DNA of 64,000 bases from Albifimbria verrucaria (Eukaryota > Ascomycota > Sordariomycetes > Hypocreales > Stachybotryaceae), in contig JAHREC010000013.1 of NCBI GenBank assembly GCA_020081605.1, positions 2,666,001-2,730,000 on the forward strand. The letters run 5' to 3'. Made by a program: the position numbers and the translations under genes. How positions within the stretch are numbered: the stretch's first letter is position 1; each line of letters opens with the position of its first letter. The notes beneath the pieces were generated by a model. It worked only from the letters and a program-made list of their open reading frames with translations, made no database searches and was not told where the DNA came from. Positions 1-10,600 of this stretch are shown here, in pieces.

Positions 1-15
1 TTCCTTGGAGGTCAT
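1..15 (-). CDS. possible 5' end of a gene leaving the window
   Basis: An ATG on the minus strand (13-15) in a favourable context (CAACC before it) is followed by ACC TCC AAG GAA up to the window edge. The 15-560 stretch in front of it is rich in pyrimidines on the minus strand, as fungal leaders often are. Only five codons are visible, so product and even reality are unknown. Confidence 0.25.
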
Positions 16-1411
16 GGTTGCAGTTCAGGATCGACGCGACTGGTTTGTACTCGAATGCATTATCCGGTGACTTGGGCGATATCAAGGATAGATTCGGATT
101 TGGACGATGAGAGGGGTAGTCGACGGACGAACGTGGCCGGTGAAGGGATGTCGACCAACTGTGATTTCGTGGCTGCAAGGAGCGGCGCGTGCGGAACAGG
201 TAGGATGCAGGTCGTCTGGATTGCGACAAAAGGGCGTTGCGCGGATGTTTAAGGGAGCCGAGTCGAGCGGGCGTAGGATTTAGGATTAGGAGTTAAAAGG
301 GTGAGGTGGTCCTGTCTGGTCTAGAGGCGAAGGAAGGAAAGGCAAAAGAAAAGAGAACGTCGCACGCGAGAATGGTGTAAGGAGTGGTTGGGACCCGGTA
401 GGAAAAAGGAAAAACGGTATGGAGATGTGGATGTGGGTGTGATGGAGCGTGTCGACGTCGACCAGCAAGGAGGAGACGAGGAGAGCGGGAGGATGACTTA
501 GCTGCAGGTTGAGACGCTTGGTTCCCTTTTTTCCAGCCCCAGTCCATTTCCGCACGGTTCGCCCACTCGCATTACCCGTCACTGCGGCACCCTGGCTTGC
601 TTGCTTGCCTTGTAACGTTAAGGGGAGGGGCTTGCCAGTACTATACAGTGCAGTGGGAATTGGGAAGAGAGGCCGTAATGGCAGAACGGGGCCCCGAAAT
701 GATGCATTGATCACCACTTCGCGACGCCCATTACATCACTGCGCAAGCCCTCTATCATGCCCGTCCGATAGTCAGCCCAGCCTCTATTTCGCCCTAGCCT
801 GAGGATCCGTCATCCTGACTGCACAGTATTGTATTGTCCATGTCCGCCCCCGAGTTGTAGGTGCGTAAGCGAGTGTGGTGCATTATGCAACACATGCATC
901 CTCATTCCCTGAGTCACCTAATGTGAGGAATGTGGATTTCTCGTCATCACTGTCGCATTCTGTGGCTGTCCTGGGGCTTCCACCATCATGCTCACGACAT
1001 GCGCCTACTAAAAAGCCGTAACCAATAATGTCGCAAGATGTAGCTGCTTCATTGTATGGTCATCATTTCCGTTGGGTACCCGGTATCACGAAAGCCATCG
1101 TTACCGGACCATTTGCCTCGGTCGTAAACCAACCATAAACCCAATTGCATGCATCTTACCAAGTAGTGCCAGTGCCGGTCACCCTATACCTCACCTCGAC
1201 TGGTTGGCGTCTGGGTGCAAGGGAACGTCATGGGAGAGGTATGCGCCCATCACGTGATACACAGAATTGACGAATCACCGCCCTTCCCTAGCAACGGACT
1301 GAAATCATACGACACGAGCCTTGTACCTTAGCAAAGAGCTTCACTCAACCTCAAATAACCAGACCTCAGCACATCACCACCACCCCGACCGTGCTCAACT
1401 CCACCGACACA
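16..1411. other. intergenic, no supported gene
   Basis: Contains only overlapping short open frames with no recognisable domain. About 300-480 is purine-rich on the plus strand (pyrimidine-rich on the minus strand), which suits a leader of the minus-strand gene at the left edge. The last 100 bases before 1412 are C/A-rich and probably the leader of the next gene. Confidence 0.5.
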
Positions 1412-1950
1412 ATGGCCTCCCAGATCAGCCGCCGATTCCTCTCCACCACTGCTCGCCGCATGCAGCAGACCAAGAGCACCGAGGAGCTCAAGAAGGAGTC
1501 CAGACGTAACCCCGAGATCCTCGTGCGTCATAAACCCGTATCGATTTTTTTGATGCCGCGGCCATGCTAACCAGACCTCCCGCATGACAGATCCTCGGCA
1601 GCGTCGTCTTCGCTACCCTCGGCGCCGCTGGCTTTTACTTCGGTGATTAAGGCCCCCTTTCAGATGCCGCACACGGGGCAATCGATTTCTTCCACCGGGC
1701 GATTTACTGACATTCTGGCCTAGGCTCCTCTCCTACCGCTTCTACCGATGAGCGCCCCGTCAAGATGTCCCAGGGCGGCATGCCTTGGGAGTCTGGTTCC
1801 GAGGGCAAGTACAAGTACCACCCCGGTGGTGACGCCAGCCAGGAGCCTCGCGATGCCCCCAGCGCCCTGAACACCGTCATTGTTCCCAACGTCACCCTGC
1901 CTCGTGAGCTGCACGACAAGTTCAACAAGTGGGGCAAGGACGGCTACTAG
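1412..1950 (+). CDS. small mitochondrial inner-membrane protein, function unknown
   Basis: Three exons, 1412-1522, 1591-1642 and 1724-1950, join to 129 residues without any frame break. Introns are GTGCGT...ACAG and GTGATT...TAG, the second with a TTTACTGAC branch site. The N-terminus is a typical matrix-targeting peptide (Arg/Ser rich, RRFLSTTARR at residues 7-16). One hydrophobic segment (about 38-56, ILGSVVFATLGAAGFYFG) is followed by a hydrophilic tail with a PWESGSEGKYKYHPGG stretch. This is the look of a single-pass inner-membrane protein, such as a respiratory-chain accessory subunit, but I do not recognise the family. The uninterrupted splice frame and the targeting signal make the gene itself secure. 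Confidence 0.8.
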
Positions 1951-2407
1951 AGTCGGAAACAACTCTTGAGAGATGGGCGAGATGGTGGAATATGGGGAAT
2001 CAAAGTGCAGTACGCCGCCTTTGTGTAGATATAAAGACGCGACAGTCGAACATGGACCCTTGATTGGTTCACTTGACAATAGAGTTCTTTTTGTTTTGCT
2101 CCGTTTCTTCCAGTAAGGAAATCCTCGGAATGGTATTTTCCTGCATAATTGCTGTAACAGACAATTGGAGTCTGAGTCTGCCTCGGATATACCGGTCCTC
2201 CAGCCCCAAGTCCCTTGGTAGGATCAAAGTCACCAATGGGAAGCACTCAATCCTCCATGACCATCAGTCTTCGTTGCTATCTGATGTACGTGATATCATA
2301 ACCTCATTACCAGAGTCAGCATAAGCTGTATGTAACCTCCACTACCTTCCGACAAAGCTCACTCGAGCGTCAGGCCCTTGCGGCACCCATATCTTGTTAC
2401 CAGTCGC
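1951..2407. other. convergent 3' intergenic region
   Basis: Lies between the ends of two converging genes. Short open frames on both strands have no domain or coding look; I see only 3' untranslated and terminator-type sequence. Confidence 0.5.
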
Positions 2408-3829
2408 TTACGAAATCAACGCCTCTATCTCTTCGGCAGTGTGTCCAAACATATGCAGCAGATCTAGCATGCTATCTCCGTTCAGACGGGCGTCAGCCTC
2501 CATCTGAACCCGCGGCTTAGCGTTCCAAGCAACGCCCAGGCCGGCCTTGTCCAACATGAGCAGGTCGTTGGCTCCGTCACCAACGGCCACGACCTGGGAC
2601 AAGTCGATGCCTTCCTTGGCAGCAATCTCGACTAAGAGGTCGCGCTTGCGCTCCTTGCCAACGATTACACCCTTGGCCTCGCCAGTGAACTTGCCATCCT
2701 CAACGACAACCTCGTTGGCATGCGCGTAGTCGATGCCCAGCTTCTTGGCGAGCCAGCCCGTCAAGGGAAGGAAACCACCCGAGAGCACGGCGGTCTTGAC
2801 ACCAAGGCGCTTCAAGGCCCTGATGAGCTCTGGGACACCCTTGGTCACGTCGAGGACCGGCTGGAGATCTTGGAAGATGCTCTCAGGCAAGCCCTTGAGG
2901 AGCGCGACTCGCTCACGGAAAGACGCCTCAAACTCAAGCTCACCAAGCATGGCCCGGTGGGTGATGTCAGCCACCTTCTCAGCCAGGTTCGGGGGTCCTT
3001 GACGGTCTCGGCAAGCAGGTCAATGACCTCCTGAGTAATGAGGGTGCTGTCCATGTCAAAGACAACCAGGCGGGGTGTCTTCGCCAAATCGCATCCTTCT
3101 GCAGTATAACGTCTACGTTCCACTCGCGCTCGAAGCGGTATATCATCTCGTGCTTGCGCAAGTCTGTCAGGCTGAGGTACTTGGGAGAGGGAGCGGGAGA
3201 GAGTGTCAACTCGACGACACGGGGGTCTCAGGGTTGTCCAGGCATCGGTGGGAGGAGTGAGGTTCTTCGCCCTCGGGCAACGGAAAGGTGGACATGAGGT
3301 GGAGGAAGGAGGTGATGCACAAGGGGAGACGTAGGAGCCGTAGAGATGATCCAGGTGCTCGGAATCCTGGGTGGGGGCTCAAGCGGGAAGGCCTCGATGT
3401 TGGTGGTGGGAGCCATGTTGGCGGGCAGGGACTCGGTGCTGTCCGACGCAGGGCCTCTGGCGGGAGAGTGGACGGATGCGCCGTCCTTGGCCTTGGACTT
3501 GTAGAACAAGGTTGCGATGAGGCGATCGGTCTTGTGGCCGGGGCAGGCGCACAGTAAGGGTGAGAGTAGTCATGGTTCACTCCGCTCTCGACGATGGTCG
3601 GGGGCTCTCAGCGGAGGGACACCGTGAAAGGGTAGGAGGGGCTTGGGAGACTGAGCCTTGCCAGAGCTCGCAATGTCCTCGATGACGGTGTCGATGCCCT
3701 GGTGCGCCTCGGGCTGCCTGGGAGGGCGATACTGCTGGTGGTCGCTCAGGTAGGAGCTGCTCCTCATGGCGCTGGTCAACTGGGGCGCGAAGCATTCTGC
3801 TTGGCGGCGTCGGTCGTGTTGTCAGCCAT
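2408..3829 (-). CDS. SER2: phosphoserine phosphatase (HAD family), frame broken many times
   Basis: Last step of serine synthesis, phosphoserine to serine, cytosolic. Reading from ATG 3829 the protein begins MADNTTDAAKQNA, then an ACT-like N-terminal part (ATLFYKSK, about 3500), then the catalytic HAD domain: motif I FDMDSTLI (about 3050), the ALKRLGVKTAVLSGGF region, the GKERKRD region, and motif IV VAVGDGANDLLML, ending at 2408. The span is intronless, and with the breaks repaired would be about 475 residues, the family length. The breaks are mostly single missing C in C runs (plus-strand G runs near 2990-2994, 3072-3075, 3220-3224, 3600-3604, 3782-3785 and elsewhere); two sites near 3540-3560 look like one extra base instead. 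Because all conserved motifs survive, I take these as assembly errors, but this gene has the highest density in the window and a real pseudogene is the alternative. Confidence 0.85.
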
Positions 3830-6800
3830 GCTGGCGTGGTTTAGAGGTGGGTGGGGGAGGTGGCCCTGGGTGGCTTCTGCGCCGGTCGATGGGTTCAGGG
3901 CAGGGAGGCGGGTGAGGAGAGCCCAAAGGCTGAGCAGCAGTATCGGAGCACGAGGATCGCGAAGGCCAAGGGAGGGATGGAGGGAGGCAAGGGAAACAAT
4001 GCTTGGGTCGCGGTGCCACCCACAGGTGAAAGCCCGAAAGATCGAGACGATGAAAGTGGGATGTGACAATTCCGGTCCTCAGTGGGCTGTGCCACAGCCT
4101 GGGCCTGGGCCCCGCTAACCGTTGGACCTGCTTCCCGTCCTTGCCCAATCACGGGGACTTCTCCGTGCCAAGACCGAGCGAGGGGCAGCTGTGACGATGA
4201 CCGAATTGTGCTCAGTTTTTTTTTCCTTCCTAGTTGTCCGTTCGGTTTTTATTTGTTGCCGACTTGACACCAGCATGCGCGCGGTAGCGCTCTTTTAAGA
4301 GTGGTTTTTGAATGACCGACCCTCCAGAAATGACAATGACAATCACTTGCTTAATATCATTCGATCAGAAATCTTATCAAATTTCAAATTATTACTCATA
4401 TTAGACCATGGAACTGTAGGCCTTGCAGCCTGCTTCGTCATGTTACTCTCCAACACGGAAAGTTCGCCAACCGATTTGATTGGCTCACATAATCTGTGGA
4501 GAGATTGGTCTTGATAAAAGACCGAGCTTGAGTACGAACAGCCATATCGTAGACTGACACGCCCAGGGAATATATTCTGCGTATTATACATCCGTACCTT
4601 GCTCAATCCTATCAATGTATTTCTAATTGCTTGTCTGTGTCTGAACCACATTCCACCCGTTACTCCCTTCATATTGAAGTATTCTTGCACCAACACACTG
4701 GCAAAACCCAGTCAGTCAGTTGAGCTGAGCCTTAGTTAAATGCCTTGCTCGGACAGCACGAACCATCAGTCTTTCTTCGTTCCTAACCCAATCAAGGTTT
4801 TTGCGAACGGTCTAACATCCTTGATAATGACTGGGTTGCCTATTTTGAAAATATCCTTATGGTGAGAGCTCAGCCTCCAAAGGCCTACACTTACAACTTC
4901 CTAGCTAGCCCGCCGTTTCCATTGGTCACTTGGCTTCGTTGTGTACGGATTTGGAGCAATGTCATGTCATATGCTACGCGAAAAGCAACAAGCCATTAGA
5001 TGAAGTCAGCATCTTATCCCTTCGAACACCTAGCTCCATTGTTTTTCTCAGGCGGCCACGATGCTCCGAGATTACGCCCATCGCGTTTCGTAAAAAGCGC
5101 ACCCCTGTATCTATGGCGTTGGGGTTAATGGCGGTCCGTCACTTCTCGGTGAGGATCTGCGGGTGGCTGTTGGCTCCAGTACAGTAGACTGAAATCAGCC
5201 CATTGTATTAAATAATGATCGGCTTACCATCACCGAACGAGTAATGCTGCCAGGCTGTTTCGCGTGGCTGGCTGCGCCTATCGCCACACTGCCCTCTTCA
5301 CCAGACGGTCGGCTCTTCACATGTGGCAGCCACAAGAAGGATGTGCTGCACCTGGCTCGTCTGCTCAACTTGACTGTACTGAGACTGACCTATGGAACAA
5401 AGTCTTATGGGCAGGATATCTGGGGTGGCAACCAGCAGGCAAAACAAACTGTTGGCCGTGGACAATGACTTGTAGGAAATAAAGTCTTTTGGTACTGGGC
5501 TAATGTTATAATAAAGGAGATTGCCTCTTGCTTACCTTTGTGTTAGCTTATCTTGACTTCTTCTACGTTGATAGCTTACTGCAAGAAAATGCGGTGTCCT
5601 GTAGTAATCAAAGGCACTTGCTCATTGCCAAAACAGCGGTATTGCTGGTCATAAATTCGTGGCGATTTGAAGTACAGATGGAAGCACAGGCGGTTCTCAC
5701 CTCAGGTCTGACACCCTCACCATGTGTAATACTGGAAGACCAACATGCAGGTTTAGCTTACTACCCGTCAGGAAGGTACTTCTAAATATTGCGACTCGGT
5801 TAAACCATGAACAAGGCGTTTGCGGGCGGGCACACTGTGTAAGACGATCCAGACCAGATTACGTGTACTATATATAAGCCCAGTCGAGGGCTCGACGCCG
5901 GCGATGAGAGTTCGTGCGGAGTTTACGACAAGTATGATAGGAACGCCGCGTCCGGCTTGGAGCGTTCTTTGTGTGAACTTCGTGCAGACCTTCCATAACG
6001 TTCAGGATTGGACATGGTAGAGGAGGCAATACAAATCATCTGTGACTTGGGCAATGATACTCGTATGGTTGATTTGCCATTCTCTGTTTGGCAGGCTGCA
6101 TGAATGGACAGACGGATGCCGTGGCATCCTTGAGGAAACCCAGGATATATATAGCGACAAGCACTGCCTCATGCTAAGTAGAAAAACTCAATGATGTTGT
6201 GATTGAAAGTGGGCGGAGATGATTTTGGCTGTGGCTGAGCTGGAGTCGACTGTCGCATCCGCTCTCTCAATGCTAGATAAGCGGTTTCAATAATTGGAAA
6301 AAGAAGTCAACCCTGGTCGCAAGAGTTCAATTATAAGTCACTGTTCCATGCAATTGTTTTATTGATGTGTTATGCATGGTCATCTTGCTTCACAAGAAAA
6401 ATCATTCTGTAAGATTATTACCAAATTAGGAAATTTGCTACGGAAGCAAAATTTCAGTACCAGTAGAGTCACAGCTCCATCCTCCACATTTCAAGAATCA
6501 CTGATCGCAACAATGAGCTATCATTCCTTGGTAATACAGCACATCGCAGGCATCATATTTGCGATATCTATCATTCGTTTGGCAGATGCTGGATGAATGT
6601 GCTTGATTGCAAGTTGCATGCCCACCCCTAAGTCGCATTTCTTTCCTTGCTATTCTAGACTAGCAAAATCGCCTGATAGCAAATTTTCTATAGTAGCAAA
6701 TTTTGCTATTATTGCACACCACCTGCTGGTAGACTTACAGCGAGTAGGCAGTATGTAGCGGCCATTCATCTCAGTTGGTGTGTGACTATCATTCTGGTAA

Positions 6801-6844
6801 GATTTTGTATTGGATGGGTATCGCTATAGCATTCATATCGCTTT
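3830..6844. other. gene-poor stretch, no supported gene
   Basis: The first 400 bases are the upstream region of the phosphatase gene. From about 4270 the sequence becomes AT-richer; open frames up to 117 codons occur on both strands but none has a domain, consistent codon use or splice structure. A cluster of TAGCAAA/TTTGCTA motifs lies at 6434-6708. It may be decayed mobile-element sequence, but I recognise no transposase. Confidence 0.45.
6434..6708. repeat. left cluster of TAGCAAA / TTTGCTA motifs
   Basis: Five copies of a 7-mer and its complement: TTTGCTA at 6434-6440, TAGCAAA at 6661-6667, 6677-6683 and 6694-6700, and TTTGCTA at 6702-6708. The last two face each other to give TAGCAAATTTTGCTA, a near-palindrome. 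The same motif recurs on the far side of genes A, C and B. Confidence 0.6.
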
Positions 6845-9156
6845 CTAGAAATCAATTTCTCCATCATATCCCTCCGTCTTCTTCGAATTGTAATCCTCGT
6901 CCATCATCGCCTCGATTTCGATGAGGAAATCAAGTCGGCTCTGGCCAACGTTTTTGGGTATCGCGTTTCTAATTGCCCTGTCGAAAACATTGTCACCTGC
7001 TTATACTCGTCCTCCTGTCCACGGTGTACTCCATCCACAGCCTCGACACCGGGACCCGTGAGTGTGAAGAGCCAGCCTTTCGCGTCGATGGGAAGTTGAA
7101 GTGGCAGTTCCTGCTCGAATTGGGATAAAACCATTTCCTTAAACCGGCTTTTCGGAACCCACCGCCTGACGATGAAAGATGGGCTACGTGACTCAATGAC
7201 ATTATAAGCAAAGACAATTTTAGGTTGTCGAACAGAAGGCGGCGGCGGAGGAGGAGGTGGTGGTGGTAATGGTAGGTCTTGCGTCTTCACCGACTCTGCT
7301 GTTGGAGTATGGGCGTAAGTTTCGGCTGTAGCTGCCGCCGTCACATCAGACGATACGCTATTCCGATAATCGGATGGACGGCTGGACCAAACCGGTGACT
7401 GAGTCCTAAACTCAGCCTCCCTATCCGAGACCATAGTTGGTGTAGGAAAGGCAAATGATGATGAGGTCATCTCAGCAAAGGGCGCCGGGAAGTTATGCTG
7501 GGCCATATTCCTTAACACCGATTCATTGAATATGCTGGGCATGGGTGATGGCGTGGCAGTGGATACTAAACCGTCAATGCCCTCAGAAGTCGATGGCCTT
7601 GGCCCAGGGGCAGTTTCGGGCGTTGGCAATGGAGGCACGGCAGTATCATTGGATCCTGACGGTACAGGCCCGGCAATATTGTTGTCCGTTAAAGGTTGTG
7701 GCCTAAAGTTTTTATCGAATGTCAACGGCACGGTGCCTTCGGCCGTTGACCTTGCAGGCCTAGCATTACCACCCGATGCCAATGATGCAGCTCTAGCAGA
7801 ACTCTGTGGCGCCGGTGGTGCTTGCTGAGTATCTCTATCTGATGTCGATGAGAATGAGGGCCCTGCGTGATCAGGGTTTCCGGGCGTCGGTTGTCTTGGC
7901 CCGGCATTGTCCGCAGATGCCGATGGCGTACGCTCACCAGGGTTGGGAACATCTGAGCGACTATCGACTGATGTAGGAGACGCGCATACCGCTTCTATGT
8001 CTGACTCAGTAGCCATATCTGGGTCGTGGAAGGTTCTTCGTGCCCGCGGCGAGCGTAAGTTGCGCTCCACCTTGGACCACACACGCTTGGCTCGCTTGGT
8101 CTTCTTCTTGGGCCCAGCGGCTTGTTTATCGACCGCATCCTCTTCTCTGTCACGCCGGATAATTTTTATGCGCTTGTATGGGCGCTCATTTTCAGTTGCC
8201 TCCGTTGCGGGGTCCTGGACGAGGTTAACATCTGTGGCTGGCGGGTTGATCGGTGCAAATCGGGACTGAAGCTAAGATTCGGATATGTTGGTAAAGCAGT
8301 TTACTTGCAGGGGATGGGTTGGATGAGAAGGTGTGAACGGCTTGCGGAACATACCCGAGGGTTGTCGGAGCCAGTGGGCACAGGACTCCTTGGTGCATTG
8401 TATAAGTCACCATTCTCTGATTCTACCTGGGCATTAGTGTTTGGCGGCTCCGTTGCCAAATCAGGGTCGATGGGACCATTGTAAGTTGTCCGTTGCTGGC
8501 TGTTTGGTGGGGCATCGTTGATAATGTCCGATCTGAAAAGCCCCGGTTAGCTGCTTCGGAGTATATCAAGCAGTAGCATAGAACATACGTAACGTGAGCA
8601 GCAGGTGGGTTGTCGCCTGATGCGTCATCATCGACAGAAGTAAGCTCTATTGGGTTGTCTTTGCTCCTCCCTTCTGCATACGGAACGGATCTGACTTATC
8701 ACGGTCGCGCTTATGTTTGTATGCAACATTGCGGTGCTGTTGTAGATTCTGGCGGAAGAAGAGCTGTTTAAGGAGGCTTCGAATCCTAAGGCGGTGGGAG
8801 GCAGAACTCAGCCAAACGCGAACTGTTCGGAGGAAAGAATCGACATACTGTATGCGGTGCTTTGAATACTGCCACCGGTTATGTCTCGGTGAGGCAGGAT
8901 CATCAGGCCAATAGAGCATGCCGTTACCTTGTAGGAAGGTATCCGTCATCTCATCGAGACCTTGTTGATGACTCTGGACCTTCCAGAGGTAGAGATTGGA
9001 GCCTTCTATTCCTTGGGAGCTGATAAACTTGCCCCTGAACGTGCGGGTATCATACTGAAAGGTCTGGCAACGAGGCAAGGTAAGGTCACCATAGTCGAGC
9101 AGCTTCCGCAACTCGGTTATGCTGGGGACCGCTGCCGCAGACTTTGGTGACTCCAT
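6845..9156 (-). CDS. gene A: nuclear-type protein of unknown family, paralogue of gene B
   Basis: Exons 8589-9156, 8355-8532 and 6845-8271 (introns GTATGT...CAG and GTATGT...TAG) give 724 residues if one G is added at each of two runs (plus-strand 8669-8671 and 6996-6997). Parts in order: an N-terminal globular domain (about 10-110) with LRKLLDYGD, GNGMLYWPDD and a following RW; a helix LLKQLFFRQN; a basic stretch KKKTKRAKR (likely nuclear signal, about residue 300); a long Ser/Pro/Thr-rich disordered linker ending in ten consecutive prolines; and a C-terminal domain (about 590-724) with RRWVPKSRFKE and LIEIE. The same blocks occur in the same order in gene B. The second repaired base matters: it restores the LIEIE segment shared with B; without it the protein stops at 6904. 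No known domain recognised. Starts 518 bp from divergent gene C. Confidence 0.75.
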
Positions 9157-9673
9157 CCGACCAGGGTCAACCGCCGACCGGGGAGTGAGAGAAACAAGAC
9201 ACAATGACAATATGGCTTACAAGAGCAAGACTGGCAAGGAAGACGCAAGGCGAGCAGGTCGGGCCGCAGTAACGGAGAAGTAACCAAATGACGGGCCGCA
9301 GTAACGGAGAAGTAATCAAATGACGGAGAAGTAATCTAAAGACGACTTTTTGGGGATTAGGAAGCAGAAAGGGGCTCAGCCAGCGTTGCCTTGTCGCGAC
9401 CCCCTGTCACAACATCCAAAGACCCAATCAGCAATATCTGCCCTGAAGTGACGTTTCTCTTTGCTTTTTCCTGCTGCCCAGTCGCTCGTTGTACAAATCT
9501 GCCTGGTCGCCATGTCCGCTCTGTTCTCCTAAAAAAAAATTTGCATCTTCCGGTTTTGCACAGAGCCAATTACTCCCAACATCCTATAGTTTTATCAGAG
9601 CCTCATAGTAGCCGCTCACTCTCCAGTACCATCCCAACATAACATTAGCCCATCGTTCTTTGACTTTGACATC
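9157..9673. promoter_or_regulatory. divergent promoter region of genes A and C
   Basis: Separates the start codons of gene A (minus) and gene C (plus), so it must carry both promoters. It contains a tandem repeat of a 32-bp unit at 9261-9343, about 105 bp upstream of gene A. Confidence 0.55.
9261..9343 (+). repeat. 32-bp tandem repeat, two and a half copies
   Basis: GGGCCGCAGTAACGGAGAAG begins two 32-bp units at 9261-9292 and 9293-9324 that differ at one base (CC versus TC in AAGTAACC/AAGTAATC). A partial third copy, GGAGAAGTAATC, follows at 9325-9343. The repeat lies between the start codons of A and C and could be a duplicated regulatory site. Confidence 0.8.
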
Positions 9674-10033
9674 ATGAACGCTTCATTCTCCGGTCGCTCT
9701 CAGCGCTCTACCAGGAGCAACCGCACCAGTCGAGGCATGACTGATAAAATAGAAGACAACCTTCAGGAAGCTGCTCCGTCGGATGTTGGCGATATCGGTA
9801 CTATATGTATAGAATAAGTGGGCTTGTCTCGGTTACCCACCTAGCTAATCGTCAAGTAGCCATTCGTTACCAGATAGCCAAGAACCGCTGGTTCGACATC
9901 TATTCGTCCAACAAGCACAGAATTATCGCCAAGCAGGTACGTGACATTGCTGTTTCTGGATTCTTGACGGTAGAACTAACTGTATCATCATACATAGGAC
10001 TATGTCGAAATCATTCCACCAAACATGGCTTAA
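9674..10033 (+). CDS. gene C: small basic protein of unknown family
   Basis: Three exons, 9674-9797, 9860-9936 and 9998-10033, join in frame to 78 residues. Intron 1 ends AAGTAG; intron 2 is GTACGT...CATAG with an ACTAAC branch site about 20 bases before its end. The first half is Ser/Arg/Asn-rich (SGRSQRSTRSNRTSRG) and probably disordered. The second half reads IRYQIAKNRWFDIYSSNKH and ends in DYVEIIPPNMA, which looks like a short folded beta/alpha segment. No signal peptide, no membrane segment, no cysteines. The clean splice signals are the main support; no family recognised. It lies between A and B and converges on the end of B. Confidence 0.55.
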
Positions 10034-10600
10034 ATGGTGTATTGCGAGTTATATGTCGGCCAACCAACAACTACTTGGCCGACTAACGAACGAGATGGGA
10101 AAAGAGCATGGACATAAGAGCCAGCGGACGAACGGGCTTTGTTTGGGTAATCAGGCGTTAATTACTGTACTGTTGGGCCGGATGGAAGCTCATATATCGA
10201 AGGCGCTACAATTGTTTGAATGGGACCGCACATACCGTGCTCCATATACGGCGTGGGGCAAGCATGGCGGCTTTTTGTACAATGACGGCTATTCTGTCTA
10301 TGTTCAGGTCAAAATCACGGTAATTCTTCGTCCATACTTTGTATTGTCTCGTATCATTACTTTGAGTGACCAGGCTAAGAGTTAAGTCTCAGCCGTGGCT
10401 GGTTCACAGCCAGGAAATCTTACCAGTGCGTGATTTGTCAATTGAGTAATATTTCACTGCGTACTTCTCTATGTAAAGTTAAAAGGAAAGACATAATGAA
10501 TATTAACTGACATAAACTATACAGCGTACATTATATGAAATGGTCTCTCCATGACACTAACCACTATGACCTTGCCCATACAACGTCGTCTCATACATCG
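10034..10600. other. convergent 3' region between genes C and B
   Basis: A frame of 127 codons overlaps the end of gene C here, but it starts inside gene C's last exon in another frame and has no domain, so I treat it as chance. AT-rich 3' untranslated sequence otherwise. Confidence 0.45.

Noticed and set aside
286..717. Overlapping open frames of 84-143 codons near the left end
   Set aside because: Low-complexity Ser/Pro/Leu translations on a pyrimidine-rich strand; no start context, splice sites or domain.
10002..10385. 127-codon frame overlapping the end of gene C
   Set aside because: Starts inside the last exon of gene C in another frame and has no domain; gene C's splice signals are more convincing.
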